Positions 1 to 8,950 of a stretch of 64,000 bases of DNA are shown here, piece by piece. Source of the DNA: UTCHB3 sp964531325. GTDB lineage: Bacteria; Bacteroidota; Ignavibacteria; Ignavibacteriales; Ignavibacteriaceae. Below the pieces are notes generated by a model. It saw only the letters and a list, made by a program, of their open reading frames with translations. It was not told the DNA's origin and did no database searches. The stretch's first letter is position 1. The number at the start of each line of letters is the position of its first letter. Position numbers and translations under genes: made by a program. The stretch lies in contig CAZHCW010000008.1 in NCBI GenBank assembly GCA_964531325.1, forward strand, positions 90,783 to 154,782. Reading direction: 5' to 3'.

Positions 1-179
1 CTGACGGACTTTCACGCCTGAAAGAGAGTGGTTGGATGACAATCGCCCAGGATGAGAAATCATCAATAGTATTCGGAATGCCAAAAGCAGCAATTGAACT
101 TAATGCTGCTGTTAAGGTGCTCGACCCTGAAAGGATTGCCGGAGAATTGATAAATCTATATGCAAAAAAAGGAATTTGA
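1..179 (+). CDS. cheB: CheB methylesterase, 3' end only
   Basis: The window opens inside a gene whose last 58 codons are readable from base 3 to the TGA at 177-179. The translated end contains 'TIAQDEKSSIVFGMPKAAIE', which matches the C-terminal end of the CheB protein-glutamate methylesterase domain (typical form TIAQDE.SSVVFGMP..A). CheB removes methyl groups from chemoreceptors in the cytoplasm during adaptation. The start, the receiver domain and the catalytic Ser and His lie left of the window. The next gene starts at the base immediately after this stop, so the two are probably one transcript. Identification rests on this motif alone but the match is close. Confidence 0.85.
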   Translation, partial: DGLSRLKESGWMTIAQDEKSSIVFGMPKAAIELNAAVKVLDPERIAGELINLYAKKGI

Positions 180-1370
180 ATGATGCAGCAGAAAGAAAAG
201 ATACTCTCTAAGTATAAAATTAAAGTTTTGTTAATTGATGACCAACAGATTGTGGGAAGTGCCGTGGGCATGATGCTTGCAAATGAACAAGACATCGAGT
301 TCCATTTTTGCCAACAACCCGCAATGGCTCTTTCAATGGCTTCCGAGATTCAACCCACTGTGATTCTGCAGGATCTTGTAATGCCTGACATTGATGGTTT
401 AACTCTTGTTAAGTTTTTTAGAGGACATCCAAAACTTAAAGATGTCCCCTTGATTGTTCTCTCATCAAAAGAGGAAGCTATTACCAAAGCGGATGCTTTT
501 GAGGTTGGAGCCAATGATTATCTTGTAAAACTTCCCGATAAAATTGAATTGATTGCAAGAATCCGATATCACTCAAAAGGATATATCGCCCTGCTTGAAA
601 GAAATGAGATGTATCAGGCACTGCTCGAAAGTAAAGAAGCACTTGCACATGAGCTGAACAGAGCTGCCGAGTATGTAATTTCACTTCTTCCTGCGCCTCT
701 AAAAAAAGGAATTGTGCTCTCTGAATGGATGTTTGTACCTTCGGCTGACCTTGGAGGAGATTCGTTTGGTTATCACTGGATCGACAGCGAACATTTTGCT
801 GTTTACCTGCTCGATGTTTGTGATCATGGGGTGGGTCCGGCACTTCTCTCTGTATCCGCATTAAATGTTCTCAGGAGCCAGACACTTCCACACACCGACT
901 TCCGTGACCCTGCATCCGTGTTGAATACATTAAACGAAACATTTGTGATGGAGAAACAAAACAACCTCTATTTTACGATCTGGTACGGTGTTTTTAACAA
1001 AAATACAAGAGTCTTAAACTATGGAAGTGCGGGTCACCCACCGGCACTTCTGTTTACCCCCGAAGGTGAGATTCATGAATTAATCACTAAAAATCTGATT
1101 GTGGGTCATCTTCCAAAGTTCCCCTACAAATCGGCACAAATTGAAGTGCCCGTTGGATCAAAATTTTATGTTTTTTCCGATGGAGTTTATGAAGTGGAAG
1201 TAGAGCATGGAAAGATGTGGACACTCGAAGAAATGAGAGACCTGCTTAAATCTGAAATGACCGATAATAATGATGAACTGGAAAAATTGCATCTCTATCT
1301 GCAAGACCTGAATAAAGATGACAATCTGCCAGATGATTTTTCAATTCTTAAATTAAACTTTGAAGCATGA
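180..1370 (+). CDS. Response regulator with PP2C/SpoIIE-type phosphatase output domain
   Basis: This 396-aa cytoplasmic protein has a CheY-like receiver at residues ~14-130, with acidic pair D20-D21, phospho-acceptor D65 in 'LQDLVMPDIDG' and K117. A short helical linker leads to a PP2C-type Ser/Thr phosphatase domain at ~165-395, shown by 'LGGDSFG', 'LLDVCDHGVGPA', 'YGSAGHPPALL' and 'FSDGVYE', which hold the metal-binding aspartates. RsbU/SpoIIE-like proteins of this kind usually dephosphorylate an anti-sigma-factor antagonist, so phosphorylation of the receiver would control a partner-switching pathway. An AAGGAA ribosome site precedes the ATG, which directly follows the cheB stop. Its start context suggests it is an output of the chemosensory array. 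No anti-sigma or STAS partner is visible in the window. Confidence 0.9.
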   Translation: MMQQKEKILSKYKIKVLLIDDQQIVGSAVGMMLANEQDIEFHFCQQPAMALSMASEIQPTVILQDLVMPDIDGLTLVKFFRGHPKLKDVPLIVLSSKEEAITKADAFEVGANDYLVKLPDKIELIARIRYHSKGYIALLERNEMYQALLESKEALAHELNRAAEYVISLLPAPLKKGIVLSEWMFVPSADLGGDSFGYHWIDSEHFAVYLLDVCDHGVGPALLSVSALNVLRSQTLPHTDFRDPASVLNTLNETFVMEKQNNLYFTIWYGVFNKNTRVLNYGSAGHPPALLFTPEGEIHELITKNLIVGHLPKFPYKSAQIEVPVGSKFYVFSDGVYEVEVEHGKMWTLEEMRDLLKSEMTDNNDELEKLHLYLQDLNKDDNLPDDFSILKLNFEA

Positions 1371-3388
1371 CAAAAACTTTTTTATCCATTGTAACCATAG
1401 TTTTCTTTTTCCTTGGTTCAATACATTCACAGGACCTGCCAAAGGGATTAACCAAAGCCGAAGTTGAACTGATGAAATCTTATGTCTCCCCCTCGGCATC
1501 TCCGGAGGCATTTACCACCCCGCCACCATTCCCTGTAAGAACAATGGCTGAGTGGGAACAGTTGAGTGGAATAATCATTACCTGGACAAGTTATCAGTCG
1601 ATTTTAAGACAGATTGTTGATTTTGCGCAGGAAGAATGTCTTGTTTATATAGTCTGTAGTGATTCCAACAGTGTAAAAACCTACCTCACTCAAGGGGGTG
1701 TTCCGCACAATAATCTTAAGTTCATTATCGCCCCGTTTAATTCGATTTGGGTCAGGGATTACGGTCCATGGACTGTATATGGTAATGATGTTGACAGCAT
1801 GGTTTTGGTTGACTGGGTTTACAACCGTCCACGCCCCAGCGATGATGCTCTTTCTCAGGCTTTTGCAAATACGATGAATTATCCCCTTTATCAGACAATT
1901 AATGAACCAACACGACTTGTTGCCACCGGGGGAAATTTTATGGTTGACGGGTTGGGAACAGGATTTTCTTCACACCTTGTAACCAACGAAAACACTAATA
2001 AAACAGAAGCTCAAATAAATCAGATCATGTCAGATTATATGGGTCTTAATAGATACATTAAAATGGCGGTGCTCCCCTACGACGGAATTCACCACATCGA
2101 TATGCACATGAAACTCCTGGATGAAGAAACCCTTTTGGTGGGACAATACCCTGCGGGAGTCTCTGATGGACCACAAATTGAGCTCAATTTACAATATATC
2201 CTCAATAACTTTTTGACTCCTTATGGAAGACCCTATAAAGTGGTGAGGATACCGATGCCACCCGATGGAAACAACCAATATCCATCACAGGGGGGTGACT
2301 ACAGAACTTTTACCAACTCGGTTTTTGTAAATAAAACGGTTATCGTACCTACTTATGACCTGAGATATGATTCCACCGCATTAAGAATTTACAGAGAATC
2401 CCTGCCGGGTTATACCGTTGTTGGAATCAACAGTAATGCAATCATCCCTGCCAGCGGTGCCATCCATTGTATCACAAAAGAGATTGGTGTTACTGATCCT
2501 GTTTTTATAGCTCACGATCCTGTTCAATTCAGAAGAGCAAACCCGGGAACGGGTTATACAATTAAAGCTTTTGTAAAAAGTAAACACCCTCTTACCTCGG
2601 TAAATCTTTTTTATTCCACTAATATTGGTGGCGGTTGGCAAAGTGTTCCACTTTCATCTATGAATGGTGACACAATGTTTTGTAATATCCCTGAATTTTC
2701 CGTTGGAACAAGAGTTTATTACTATTTTCAGGCAACAACAGCAGCAAGAACCATTACCAAACCGGTCACTGCTCCCGCAAATCACTATATTTTTACATCC
2801 GACGAACCATTGCCCGTTGAACTTATCTCTTTTGATGGTTATTCACAAAACGGGGAAGTGATTCTGAAATGGGTAACTGCAACAGAACTTAACAACCGGG
2901 AGTTTGTTGTTGAAAAGAAAATTGAAGGAAGTGAAGTGTGGATGGTAACAGGTTCCATTCCCGGAAAAGGGACCATCTTATCACGATCTGAGTATTCATT
3001 TATCGACAAAAACCCGGGTACGGGTGTTGTTTCATACAGATTAAAACAGGTGGATTTTGATGGTACTTCAACTCTTTCCACAGCAGTTGATGTATCCGTT
3101 GGGATATTTGAATATAATCTTTATCAAAACTATCCAAACCCCTTTAACCCCTCAACCAACATCTTTTTTGATTTAAAAGAGGATGGAATGGTGAATCTTG
3201 TGGTTTATAACTCAATTGGCGAAAAGGTGGGAGAACCTGTGAACGGGTTTATGAACAAGGGGATACATAAAATAAGGTTTGAAGCAACGGAACTTCCGGC
3301 AGGTGTATATTTTTACAGACTTTCCGTGCAAGGTTTAAACGGAGTATCGGCTTTTTCACAGACCAAAAAGATGATCCTGGCAAAATAG
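1367..3388 (+). CDS. T9SS-exported peptidylarginine deiminase (PPAD-type)
   Basis: This 673-aa secreted enzyme has a signal peptide (residues 1-~21, cut after 'SIHSQ'), an agmatine/peptidylarginine deiminase catalytic domain (~50-380), an Ig-like segment, a 'VELISFDG' module (~485-575) and a type A T9SS sorting domain with 'NYPNPFNPST' at the end. Catalytic residues of the Porphyromonas PPAD family can be placed: D131 in 'WVRDYGPW', H243 and D245 in 'GIHHIDMH', N317 in 'FTNSV' and C368 in 'GAIHC'. R154 and R156 in 'YNRPRP' align with the two arginines that PPAD uses to bind the carboxylate of C-terminal arginines. The likely reaction is conversion of peptidyl-arginine to citrulline plus ammonia outside the cell. 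The ATG overlaps the previous stop (ATGA), so it is translationally coupled to the regulator. A plain agmatine deiminase is less likely because of the two arginines and the export signals. Confidence 0.85.
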   Translation: MTKTFLSIVTIVFFFLGSIHSQDLPKGLTKAEVELMKSYVSPSASPEAFTTPPPFPVRTMAEWEQLSGIIITWTSYQSILRQIVDFAQEECLVYIVCSDSNSVKTYLTQGGVPHNNLKFIIAPFNSIWVRDYGPWTVYGNDVDSMVLVDWVYNRPRPSDDALSQAFANTMNYPLYQTINEPTRLVATGGNFMVDGLGTGFSSHLVTNENTNKTEAQINQIMSDYMGLNRYIKMAVLPYDGIHHIDMHMKLLDEETLLVGQYPAGVSDGPQIELNLQYILNNFLTPYGRPYKVVRIPMPPDGNNQYPSQGGDYRTFTNSVFVNKTVIVPTYDLRYDSTALRIYRESLPGYTVVGINSNAIIPASGAIHCITKEIGVTDPVFIAHDPVQFRRANPGTGYTIKAFVKSKHPLTSVNLFYSTNIGGGWQSVPLSSMNGDTMFCNIPEFSVGTRVYYYFQATTAARTITKPVTAPANHYIFTSDEPLPVELISFDGYSQNGEVILKWVTATELNNREFVVEKKIEGSEVWMVTGSIPGKGTILSRSEYSFIDKNPGTGVVSYRLKQVDFDGTSTLSTAVDVSVGIFEYNLYQNYPNPFNPSTNIFFDLKEDGMVNLVVYNSIGEKVGEPVNGFMNKGIHKIRFEATELPAGVYFYRLSVQGLNGVSAFSQTKKMILAK

Positions 3389-3410
3389 AAGAAGATAACA
3401 AGAAAAAAGA

Positions 3411-3436
3411 AGCAGGACGGAGACCACCGCCCTGCT
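3411..3436 (-). terminator. Rho-independent terminator, probably bidirectional
   Basis: A 10-bp stem with one mismatch (agcaggacgg pairing with ccgccctgct around a six-base loop) lies between two converging genes. Read on the minus strand it is followed by TTCTTTTTTC, so it best fits termination of the 51-aa gene at 3480-3635. It could also stop the deiminase transcript. Confidence 0.6.
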
Positions 3437-3479
3437 CCAATGCGATTAATTAATCAGGCAGGTTTATTTTATAAACTTT

Positions 3480-3635
3480 TTATTTCTTCTTCTCTTCAGG
3501 CTTTCCGTCAGCCATGGTAAGTCCAAGACCGCCATGATCCATAATGATGTTGTGTTCAGCCGCTTTCTTTTGGTGTCTGAGGCCATCAAGTGCGATAATA
3601 ACCGCGAATGTCAATACTACTAATATAACTACCAT
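3480..3635 (-). CDS. Small single-pass membrane protein, 51 aa
   Basis: The frame could start earlier (3668), but only the ATG at 3635 has a strong ribosome site, GGAAGGAG, seven bases upstream, so I chose that one. The product begins 'MVVILVVLTFAVIIALDG', one hydrophobic helix (residues 2-17), followed by a hydrophilic tail of about 34 residues with Lys, His, Asp and Glu and a basic end (EEKKK). It is probably anchored in the inner membrane. I do not recognise a family. It has its own terminator on the left and about 360 bp of non-coding DNA on the right, so it is probably expressed alone. The SD and terminator favour a real gene over a chance frame. Confidence 0.6.
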   Translation of the reverse strand: MVVILVVLTFAVIIALDGLRHQKKAAEHNIIMDHGGLGLTMADGKPEEKKK

Positions 3636-3996
3636 TTTGTGTCTCCTTCCCGAGAACTTGTTCAACATTTATCTGCATTTATATATGCAAATAGTGTGCC
3701 ACATTATTTGCACCAACCCTAACCCCTTGTTATTAAAAGAGTTAACCACATTCCCCGGATTTTTGATATTTAGCAAATCGTTGAATATTTCAACACCCAA
3801 AATGCCAAATCGACATAACCCCTTTATTTACAACAAGTTAGTGGTGTGTAATAAATCTACAGCCGATTTAGCTGTTTTACACATTTTCTACACTTCTCAA
3901 TGCTCCCAAAATTTTGAATGGAGATTGAGATAAAATTTGCGTAATTTCCAAGGATAGATTTATTTATTTTTAGACAATTCCATATCCCGGCAATTA
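3636..3996. other. Intergenic region between divergent genes
   Basis: About 360 bp separate the 51-aa gene (minus) from the TPR kinase (plus), so promoters for both should lie here. It is AT-rich. The only structure I see is a short inverted repeat, gttgaa-tat-ttcaac, at about 3781-3796. Reading frames across it lack any recognisable product. Confidence 0.4.
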
Positions 3997-6258
3997 ATGA
4001 AAACAAACAAAGCCACATTCCCGATAACTTTTTTGTTTATCATTTTTGTATTGGCATTTTCATCGTGTACCAACAAAAAAGAACTACCCGAATCGACACA
4101 GTTTGTTAAACTTTTTGAGAAGACCAGAAGTACATCCATGGATTCTCCTGAATATCCCTCTCTTCTTGATTCCCTTGAAAAACTGGCAAATCTCAACAAT
4201 GACCCCGAATTAAAAGTTGATGTTCTTTCACTCAAAGGTGAATATCTAAACTCTCAGGATAAACTTAAGGAAGCTATTGTTGTCTTTAAAAAATCGATTT
4301 CACTTGCCGAAGAACTTGGTTTAAGTTTACATCTGGGGAAAGATCTGGAAAACATCGGTAAAAGTTACTACCGTCTTAAAGACCACAGTAATGCAGTTGA
4401 AGCCTTTAAAAGGTCTGCCATCATCAGGGAAGAGGCGGGAGATTCTGTTGGATTGGGGTCGTCGCTTAACAACGCAGGTTTTGTTTTTTGGATGGAAACG
4501 GAGTTCGACAGTGCAATTATCTATTTCAACAAAGCACTTGAGATCAGGAGTAAACTAACCAACCTGGATCATCATGCAACAACTCTTAACAATCTTGGGA
4601 CAATATATTTCAATTGGGCAATCTATGACAAGGCTCTTGAATATTACATGAAATCACTTTCTCTTCAAAGGGAGATTAAAAATGACTATGGAATTGCGAT
4701 TAGCCTTACAAATATAGGACTGGTTTATAACGAAACACGACAACATGAAGAAGCAATCCAATATTATAAGGAGAGCCTTCCTCATGCAATTGATTCAAAA
4801 GATACTAATGTGGTCGGGTATGTTTATCAGGGGCTCGGCTATGCATTTGAGGATATAGATGTTGATTCATCCATTTATTATTTTAAATTATCAATGGCAA
4901 AATATGAAAGTGCTTCATATCCTCCGGGAATCATTCTCGCATTAAGGGGGATAGGTGACTTCTATTTTAAGCTCAAAGATTATGAGGTTTCCGGAAGAAA
5001 TTTTGCGGAGATGTACCGGCTTGCCGTCAGAGAAAAGATTCAATTACGCGAAGCCGAGGCATTAAAAGGGCTTGGTGAAGTTCATCTTGCTCAAAACAAT
5101 GTAAACCGCGCCAAATCAGATCTGGAAGAAAGTCAATTGATTGGTGGAAGGCTTGGGAACAAGGTGTTGTTGAGAGATGTTAGCGGGTTGATGAGTGAAG
5201 TTTACGAAAAACTTGGGGATAAAGACAGTGCACTAATTGCATTAAGGGTGCACCAAAAATATGCTGAGGAAATTCAGGGTGAGGAGATGAGCAGAAGACT
5301 GATCGGACTTAAAAATAAATTCCAGTTTGAAAAATTTGAACTCGATTTACAGAAACAGATGTATGAGAACAGGACGCAAAGAATTACGATAATAGCTACT
5401 GCTATTATGCTTATTCTGGTTATTTTCATTCTTCTGCTACTTTACCGTGTGAATAAAAGGATAAAAAACACAAATCGATTGCTAAACGAACAAAATGAAT
5501 TGATTGAGGGGCAGTCGAAGGAGCTTGGAATCATAAACCGACAGCTTGTTGAATCAAACGATGCAAAAGACAAATTGTTTTCCATCATAAGTCACGATCT
5601 TCGTAGTCCCTTTCAGGGTCTGCTTGGAATAACAAGCATTCTTAAGGAAGATTTTTATGAATTGACGAATGATGAAAAACTTCATCTCATAAGTGGATTA
5701 GAAGAAACCAGCAGGAAAACATTTGATCTTCTTGAAAATCTCCTTAATCTTTCTGCTTCAAGGATGGGAAAATTGGTTTTTGATCCTGTTGAAACCGATG
5801 CCTCTGCGATTGTAAATAAAACCATTGCTCTTTTGTCTGAACAGGCAGCAGGAAAAAATATCTCTCTCAAATCGAACATTTGTGTCCGTAAAATTGTTTA
5901 TGCAGATGAGAACATGCTTGAAATTGTATTTAGAAACCTTATGAGTAATGCGATAAAATATACTTACGAAGAGGGGGATATATTAGTTGACTCATACGAT
6001 TCCGACGGATTTGTCTGTTTTTCGATCAAGGATAACGGGATCGGGATGGATGAAGAGACCAAAACTAATGTTTTTAATATTAATGCTGTCCGCTCACAAA
6101 AAGGGACCAAGGGTGAAAAGGGGACGGGCCTTGGCATTGGGCTTTGTAAGGAATTTGTTGAAAAACATAATGGTTTCATTGAAGTTGAAAGTGAATCGGG
6201 GGTTGGAACCACATTTCGAATCAAACTCCCTATAAACGGTGGTGCAAAACAGGAATAA
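3997..6258 (+). CDS. TPR-containing membrane sensor histidine kinase
   Basis: This 753-aa protein has an N-terminal export signal ending in 'AFSSC' (C24, possible lipobox), several tetratricopeptide repeats (~80-400, with typical 'LNNLGTIYFNWAIYDKALEYY' spacing), a coiled stretch, one transmembrane helix (~463-485), a second coiled linker, a HisKA dimerisation domain with phospho-acceptor H533 in 'ISHDLRSP', and a HATPase_c domain with 'NAIKYT' (N box), 'DNGIGMDEE' (G1) and 'GTGLGIGLC' (G2). The layout is common in Bacteroidota and their relatives, where the periplasmic TPR region is thought to sense a protein or peptide partner. It has no receiver domain and no response regulator lies next to it, so it is an orphan. 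It ends 20 bases before clpB and may be co-transcribed with it, which could hint at envelope or protein stress sensing (inference). Confidence 0.92.
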   Translation: MKTNKATFPITFLFIIFVLAFSSCTNKKELPESTQFVKLFEKTRSTSMDSPEYPSLLDSLEKLANLNNDPELKVDVLSLKGEYLNSQDKLKEAIVVFKKSISLAEELGLSLHLGKDLENIGKSYYRLKDHSNAVEAFKRSAIIREEAGDSVGLGSSLNNAGFVFWMETEFDSAIIYFNKALEIRSKLTNLDHHATTLNNLGTIYFNWAIYDKALEYYMKSLSLQREIKNDYGIAISLTNIGLVYNETRQHEEAIQYYKESLPHAIDSKDTNVVGYVYQGLGYAFEDIDVDSSIYYFKLSMAKYESASYPPGIILALRGIGDFYFKLKDYEVSGRNFAEMYRLAVREKIQLREAEALKGLGEVHLAQNNVNRAKSDLEESQLIGGRLGNKVLLRDVSGLMSEVYEKLGDKDSALIALRVHQKYAEEIQGEEMSRRLIGLKNKFQFEKFELDLQKQMYENRTQRITIIATAIMLILVIFILLLLYRVNKRIKNTNRLLNEQNELIEGQSKELGIINRQLVESNDAKDKLFSIISHDLRSPFQGLLGITSILKEDFYELTNDEKLHLISGLEETSRKTFDLLENLLNLSASRMGKLVFDPVETDASAIVNKTIALLSEQAAGKNISLKSNICVRKIVYADENMLEIVFRNLMSNAIKYTYEEGDILVDSYDSDGFVCFSIKDNGIGMDEETKTNVFNINAVRSQKGTKGEKGTGLGIGLCKEFVEKHNGFIEVESESGVGTTFRIKLPINGGAKQE

Positions 6259-6278
6259 CAGTTGGAGGAAAAATTAAC

Positions 6279-8897
6279 ATGGCATTTAATTTAAATAAAT
6301 TTACAGTAAAAGCTCAGGAAACCGTACAAAAGGCGATCGAAATTGCCGGCGGTTATCAAAATCAAATAATTGAACCACTACATATTTTGGCTGCACTTGT
6401 TGAAGAGAGGAATGGATTAGCCGATTCTCTTTTACAAAAAACAGGTGCCAACAGCGACCGAATTAGAATTAAAGTCTCTGCCGAGATGGATAAACTTCCA
6501 AAAGTAAGCGGAACAGCAGCAAGTGACCTAAAACTCTCCACAAATTCTTCGGTACTATTCGATAGAGCTGCCAAACTTGCAAATGATTATAAAGACGAAT
6601 TTGTTTCAACCGAACATATACTGCTTGCACTGGCTGAAGACACAACTGATGCCGGAAGATTGCTTAAAGATACCGGTGTAACTAAAGATGATCTTTCAAA
6701 AGCTGTTGAACATATCCGGGGTGGTAGCAGAGTAACCTCACAAAACGCAGAAGACTCCTACGCCTCACTTGAGAAATATGGTAGAAACCTGAATGATCTT
6801 GCAAGGGCAGGTAAACTCGATCCTGTGATTGGCAGAAATGATGAAATCAGACGAGTAATGCAGGTGCTTTCACGCAGGACAAAAAATAATCCTGTTCTTA
6901 TAGGTGAACCGGGAGTTGGAAAAACCGCTATTGCTGAAGGAATCGCTCAAAGGATAGTTTCGGGTGACGCTCCGGAAACGATAAAAACAAGACAGATTAT
7001 TGCTCTTGATGTTGGATCACTTATTGCAGGAACCCAATACCGCGGTCAGTTTGAAGAGAGACTAAAGGCAGTTATCAAAGAAGTACAAAATTCGAACGGT
7101 GAGATTGTCCTTTTTATTGACGAGATGCACACCCTTGTTGGAGCAGGGAAAACCGAGGGAGCGATGGATGCCGCTAACATCCTCAAACCGGCATTGGCAA
7201 GAGGTGAACTCCATTGTATCGGTGCTACAACTCTTGACGAATACCAAAAATATATCGAAAAAGACGCCGCACTCGAAAGAAGATTTCAACCTGTAATAAT
7301 TGCAGAACCGAATGAGGAAGATTCAATTTCGATTTTAAGAGGATTGAAGGAGAGATATGAAGTACATCATGGAGTAAGAATAACCGATGCTGCAATTGTT
7401 GCGGCTGTTCAACTTTCGAACAGGTATATCAGCGACCGTTTCCTCCCCGATAAAGCTATCGATCTTATTGATGAATCGGCTTCCCGGCTCAGGATTGAGA
7501 TCGACTCGATGCCCGAAGAACTTGATATACTCGAAAGAAAAATTAAACAGCTCGAGATTGAGAAAGTGGCACTTACTCGTGAAAAAGATGATGCTTCTCA
7601 GAGAAGATTGGAAGACCTGAATGAGGAACTTTCGGAATTGATTGAGGAGAGAAGTGGCATAAGAGCCCATTGGGAACAGGAAAAGGAGAAAATTGGTCAA
7701 ATTCGCGAAATAAAATCTCAGATAGAGAAGCTTCGTGCAGACTCTGAAATGTATGAGAGAGAAGGAAATCTCTCAAAAGTTGCTGAGATTAGATATGGTA
7801 CCCTACCTGAACTGGAAAGAGAACTTGTTGAAGACACTGTGCAACTAAACGAAGTTCAGAAAGAAAAGCGACTCTTAAAAGAGGAAGTTGATGCAGAGGA
7901 TGTGGCTGAAATTGTCTCCCGCTGGACAGGTATCCCCGTCACCAAAATGCTTGAAAGTGAAAGAGCAAAGTTGATCCATCTTGAGGAAGAACTTCATAAA
8001 AGGGTTATCGGACAGGATGAGGCGGTGGTGGCTGTTTCCAATGCTGTCAGAAGATCCCGTGCAGGGCTGCAGGATGCCAACAAACCCACAGGCTCCTTTA
8101 TTTTTCTTGGAACCACAGGTGTGGGTAAAACCGAGCTGGCAAAAGCACTCGCAGTTGCTCTTTTCGACGATGAACGAGCTATGATCAGAATTGATATGTC
8201 GGAGTATATGGAGAAGTTTTCGGTCTCCCGACTTATAGGTGCACCTCCGGGATATGTGGGCTATGAAGAGGGTGGACAACTTACTGAGGCAGTAAGGAGG
8301 AAACCATATTCAGTGATTCTTCTTGATGAGATCGAAAAAGCACATCCTGATGTATTTAATATCCTTCTTCAGGTTCTTGATGATGGAAGACTCACTGACA
8401 ACCAGGGAAGAACCGTCGATTTTAAGAACACTATAATCATAATGACTTCTAATCTTGGTTCCCAGTTGATCCAGGAAAGTCTGATGAACAGCAAAGATGA
8501 AGATATTGACAATATAATGGGAATATTGCGGATGCAACTTGGTGATCTGTTGAGAAAAACGATAAGACCCGAGTTCCTTAACAGAATTGATGATGTTATT
8601 TTGTTTAAACCTTTGAGGCAAGCTGAGATCAGAAAAATTGTGAAAATACAACTTGACTCCGTAACAGCGATGTTAGCGAAAAAAGATATTTCATTTACAA
8701 TTACTGATGGGGCAGCCGATTGGTTATCCGAATTGGGTTATGACCTTACCTATGGTGCCCGACCCCTGAAACGAACGATTCAAAAGCATATTATCAACCC
8801 TCTTGCACAGGAACTGATTGCAGGAGCCTTCTCCGATGGTGATGCAATCATAACTGATGTTGATGAAAGAGGTAAAATCATTTTCAAAAAGGAATAA
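6279..8897 (+). CDS. clpB: ClpB protein disaggregase (AAA+)
   Basis: This 872-aa cytoplasmic chaperone has the full ClpB layout: Clp-N repeats (~1-145), the first AAA domain with Walker A 'GEPGVGKT' (~205) and Walker B 'VLFIDEMHTL', the middle coiled-coil arm (~410-530) with many Glu/Lys heptads, the second AAA domain with 'GTTGVGKTE' and 'VILLDEIEKAHPDVF', and the C-terminal D2-small domain ending in 'TYGARPLKRTIQKHI'. It has no ClpP-binding IGF loop that I can see and the length fits ClpB (about 860). With DnaK it would rescue aggregated proteins. A good GGAGG ribosome site lies before the ATG. No sigma-32 or CIRCE operator is visible in the 20-base gap, so it may be transcribed with the upstream kinase. 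Confidence 0.97.
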   Translation: MAFNLNKFTVKAQETVQKAIEIAGGYQNQIIEPLHILAALVEERNGLADSLLQKTGANSDRIRIKVSAEMDKLPKVSGTAASDLKLSTNSSVLFDRAAKLANDYKDEFVSTEHILLALAEDTTDAGRLLKDTGVTKDDLSKAVEHIRGGSRVTSQNAEDSYASLEKYGRNLNDLARAGKLDPVIGRNDEIRRVMQVLSRRTKNNPVLIGEPGVGKTAIAEGIAQRIVSGDAPETIKTRQIIALDVGSLIAGTQYRGQFEERLKAVIKEVQNSNGEIVLFIDEMHTLVGAGKTEGAMDAANILKPALARGELHCIGATTLDEYQKYIEKDAALERRFQPVIIAEPNEEDSISILRGLKERYEVHHGVRITDAAIVAAVQLSNRYISDRFLPDKAIDLIDESASRLRIEIDSMPEELDILERKIKQLEIEKVALTREKDDASQRRLEDLNEELSELIEERSGIRAHWEQEKEKIGQIREIKSQIEKLRADSEMYEREGNLSKVAEIRYGTLPELERELVEDTVQLNEVQKEKRLLKEEVDAEDVAEIVSRWTGIPVTKMLESERAKLIHLEEELHKRVIGQDEAVVAVSNAVRRSRAGLQDANKPTGSFIFLGTTGVGKTELAKALAVALFDDERAMIRIDMSEYMEKFSVSRLIGAPPGYVGYEEGGQLTEAVRRKPYSVILLDEIEKAHPDVFNILLQVLDDGRLTDNQGRTVDFKNTIIIMTSNLGSQLIQESLMNSKDEDIDNIMGILRMQLGDLLRKTIRPEFLNRIDDVILFKPLRQAEIRKIVKIQLDSVTAMLAKKDISFTITDGAADWLSELGYDLTYGARPLKRTIQKHIINPLAQELIAGAFSDGDAIITDVDERGKIIFKKE

Positions 8898-8950
8898 CCA
8901 GGAAAGGAGTTGTATATTTGAAATCCATTTTATAAATATTTGAATAAACT

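Noticed and set aside
481..861. A 126-aa frame on the minus strand opposite the CheY-PP2C gene
   Set aside because: It lies wholly inside a well-supported gene and has no motif or ribosome site.
3544..3933. A 129-aa plus-strand frame over the intergenic region
   Set aside because: No ribosome site, odd composition, and it crosses the convincing 51-aa gene on the other strand.
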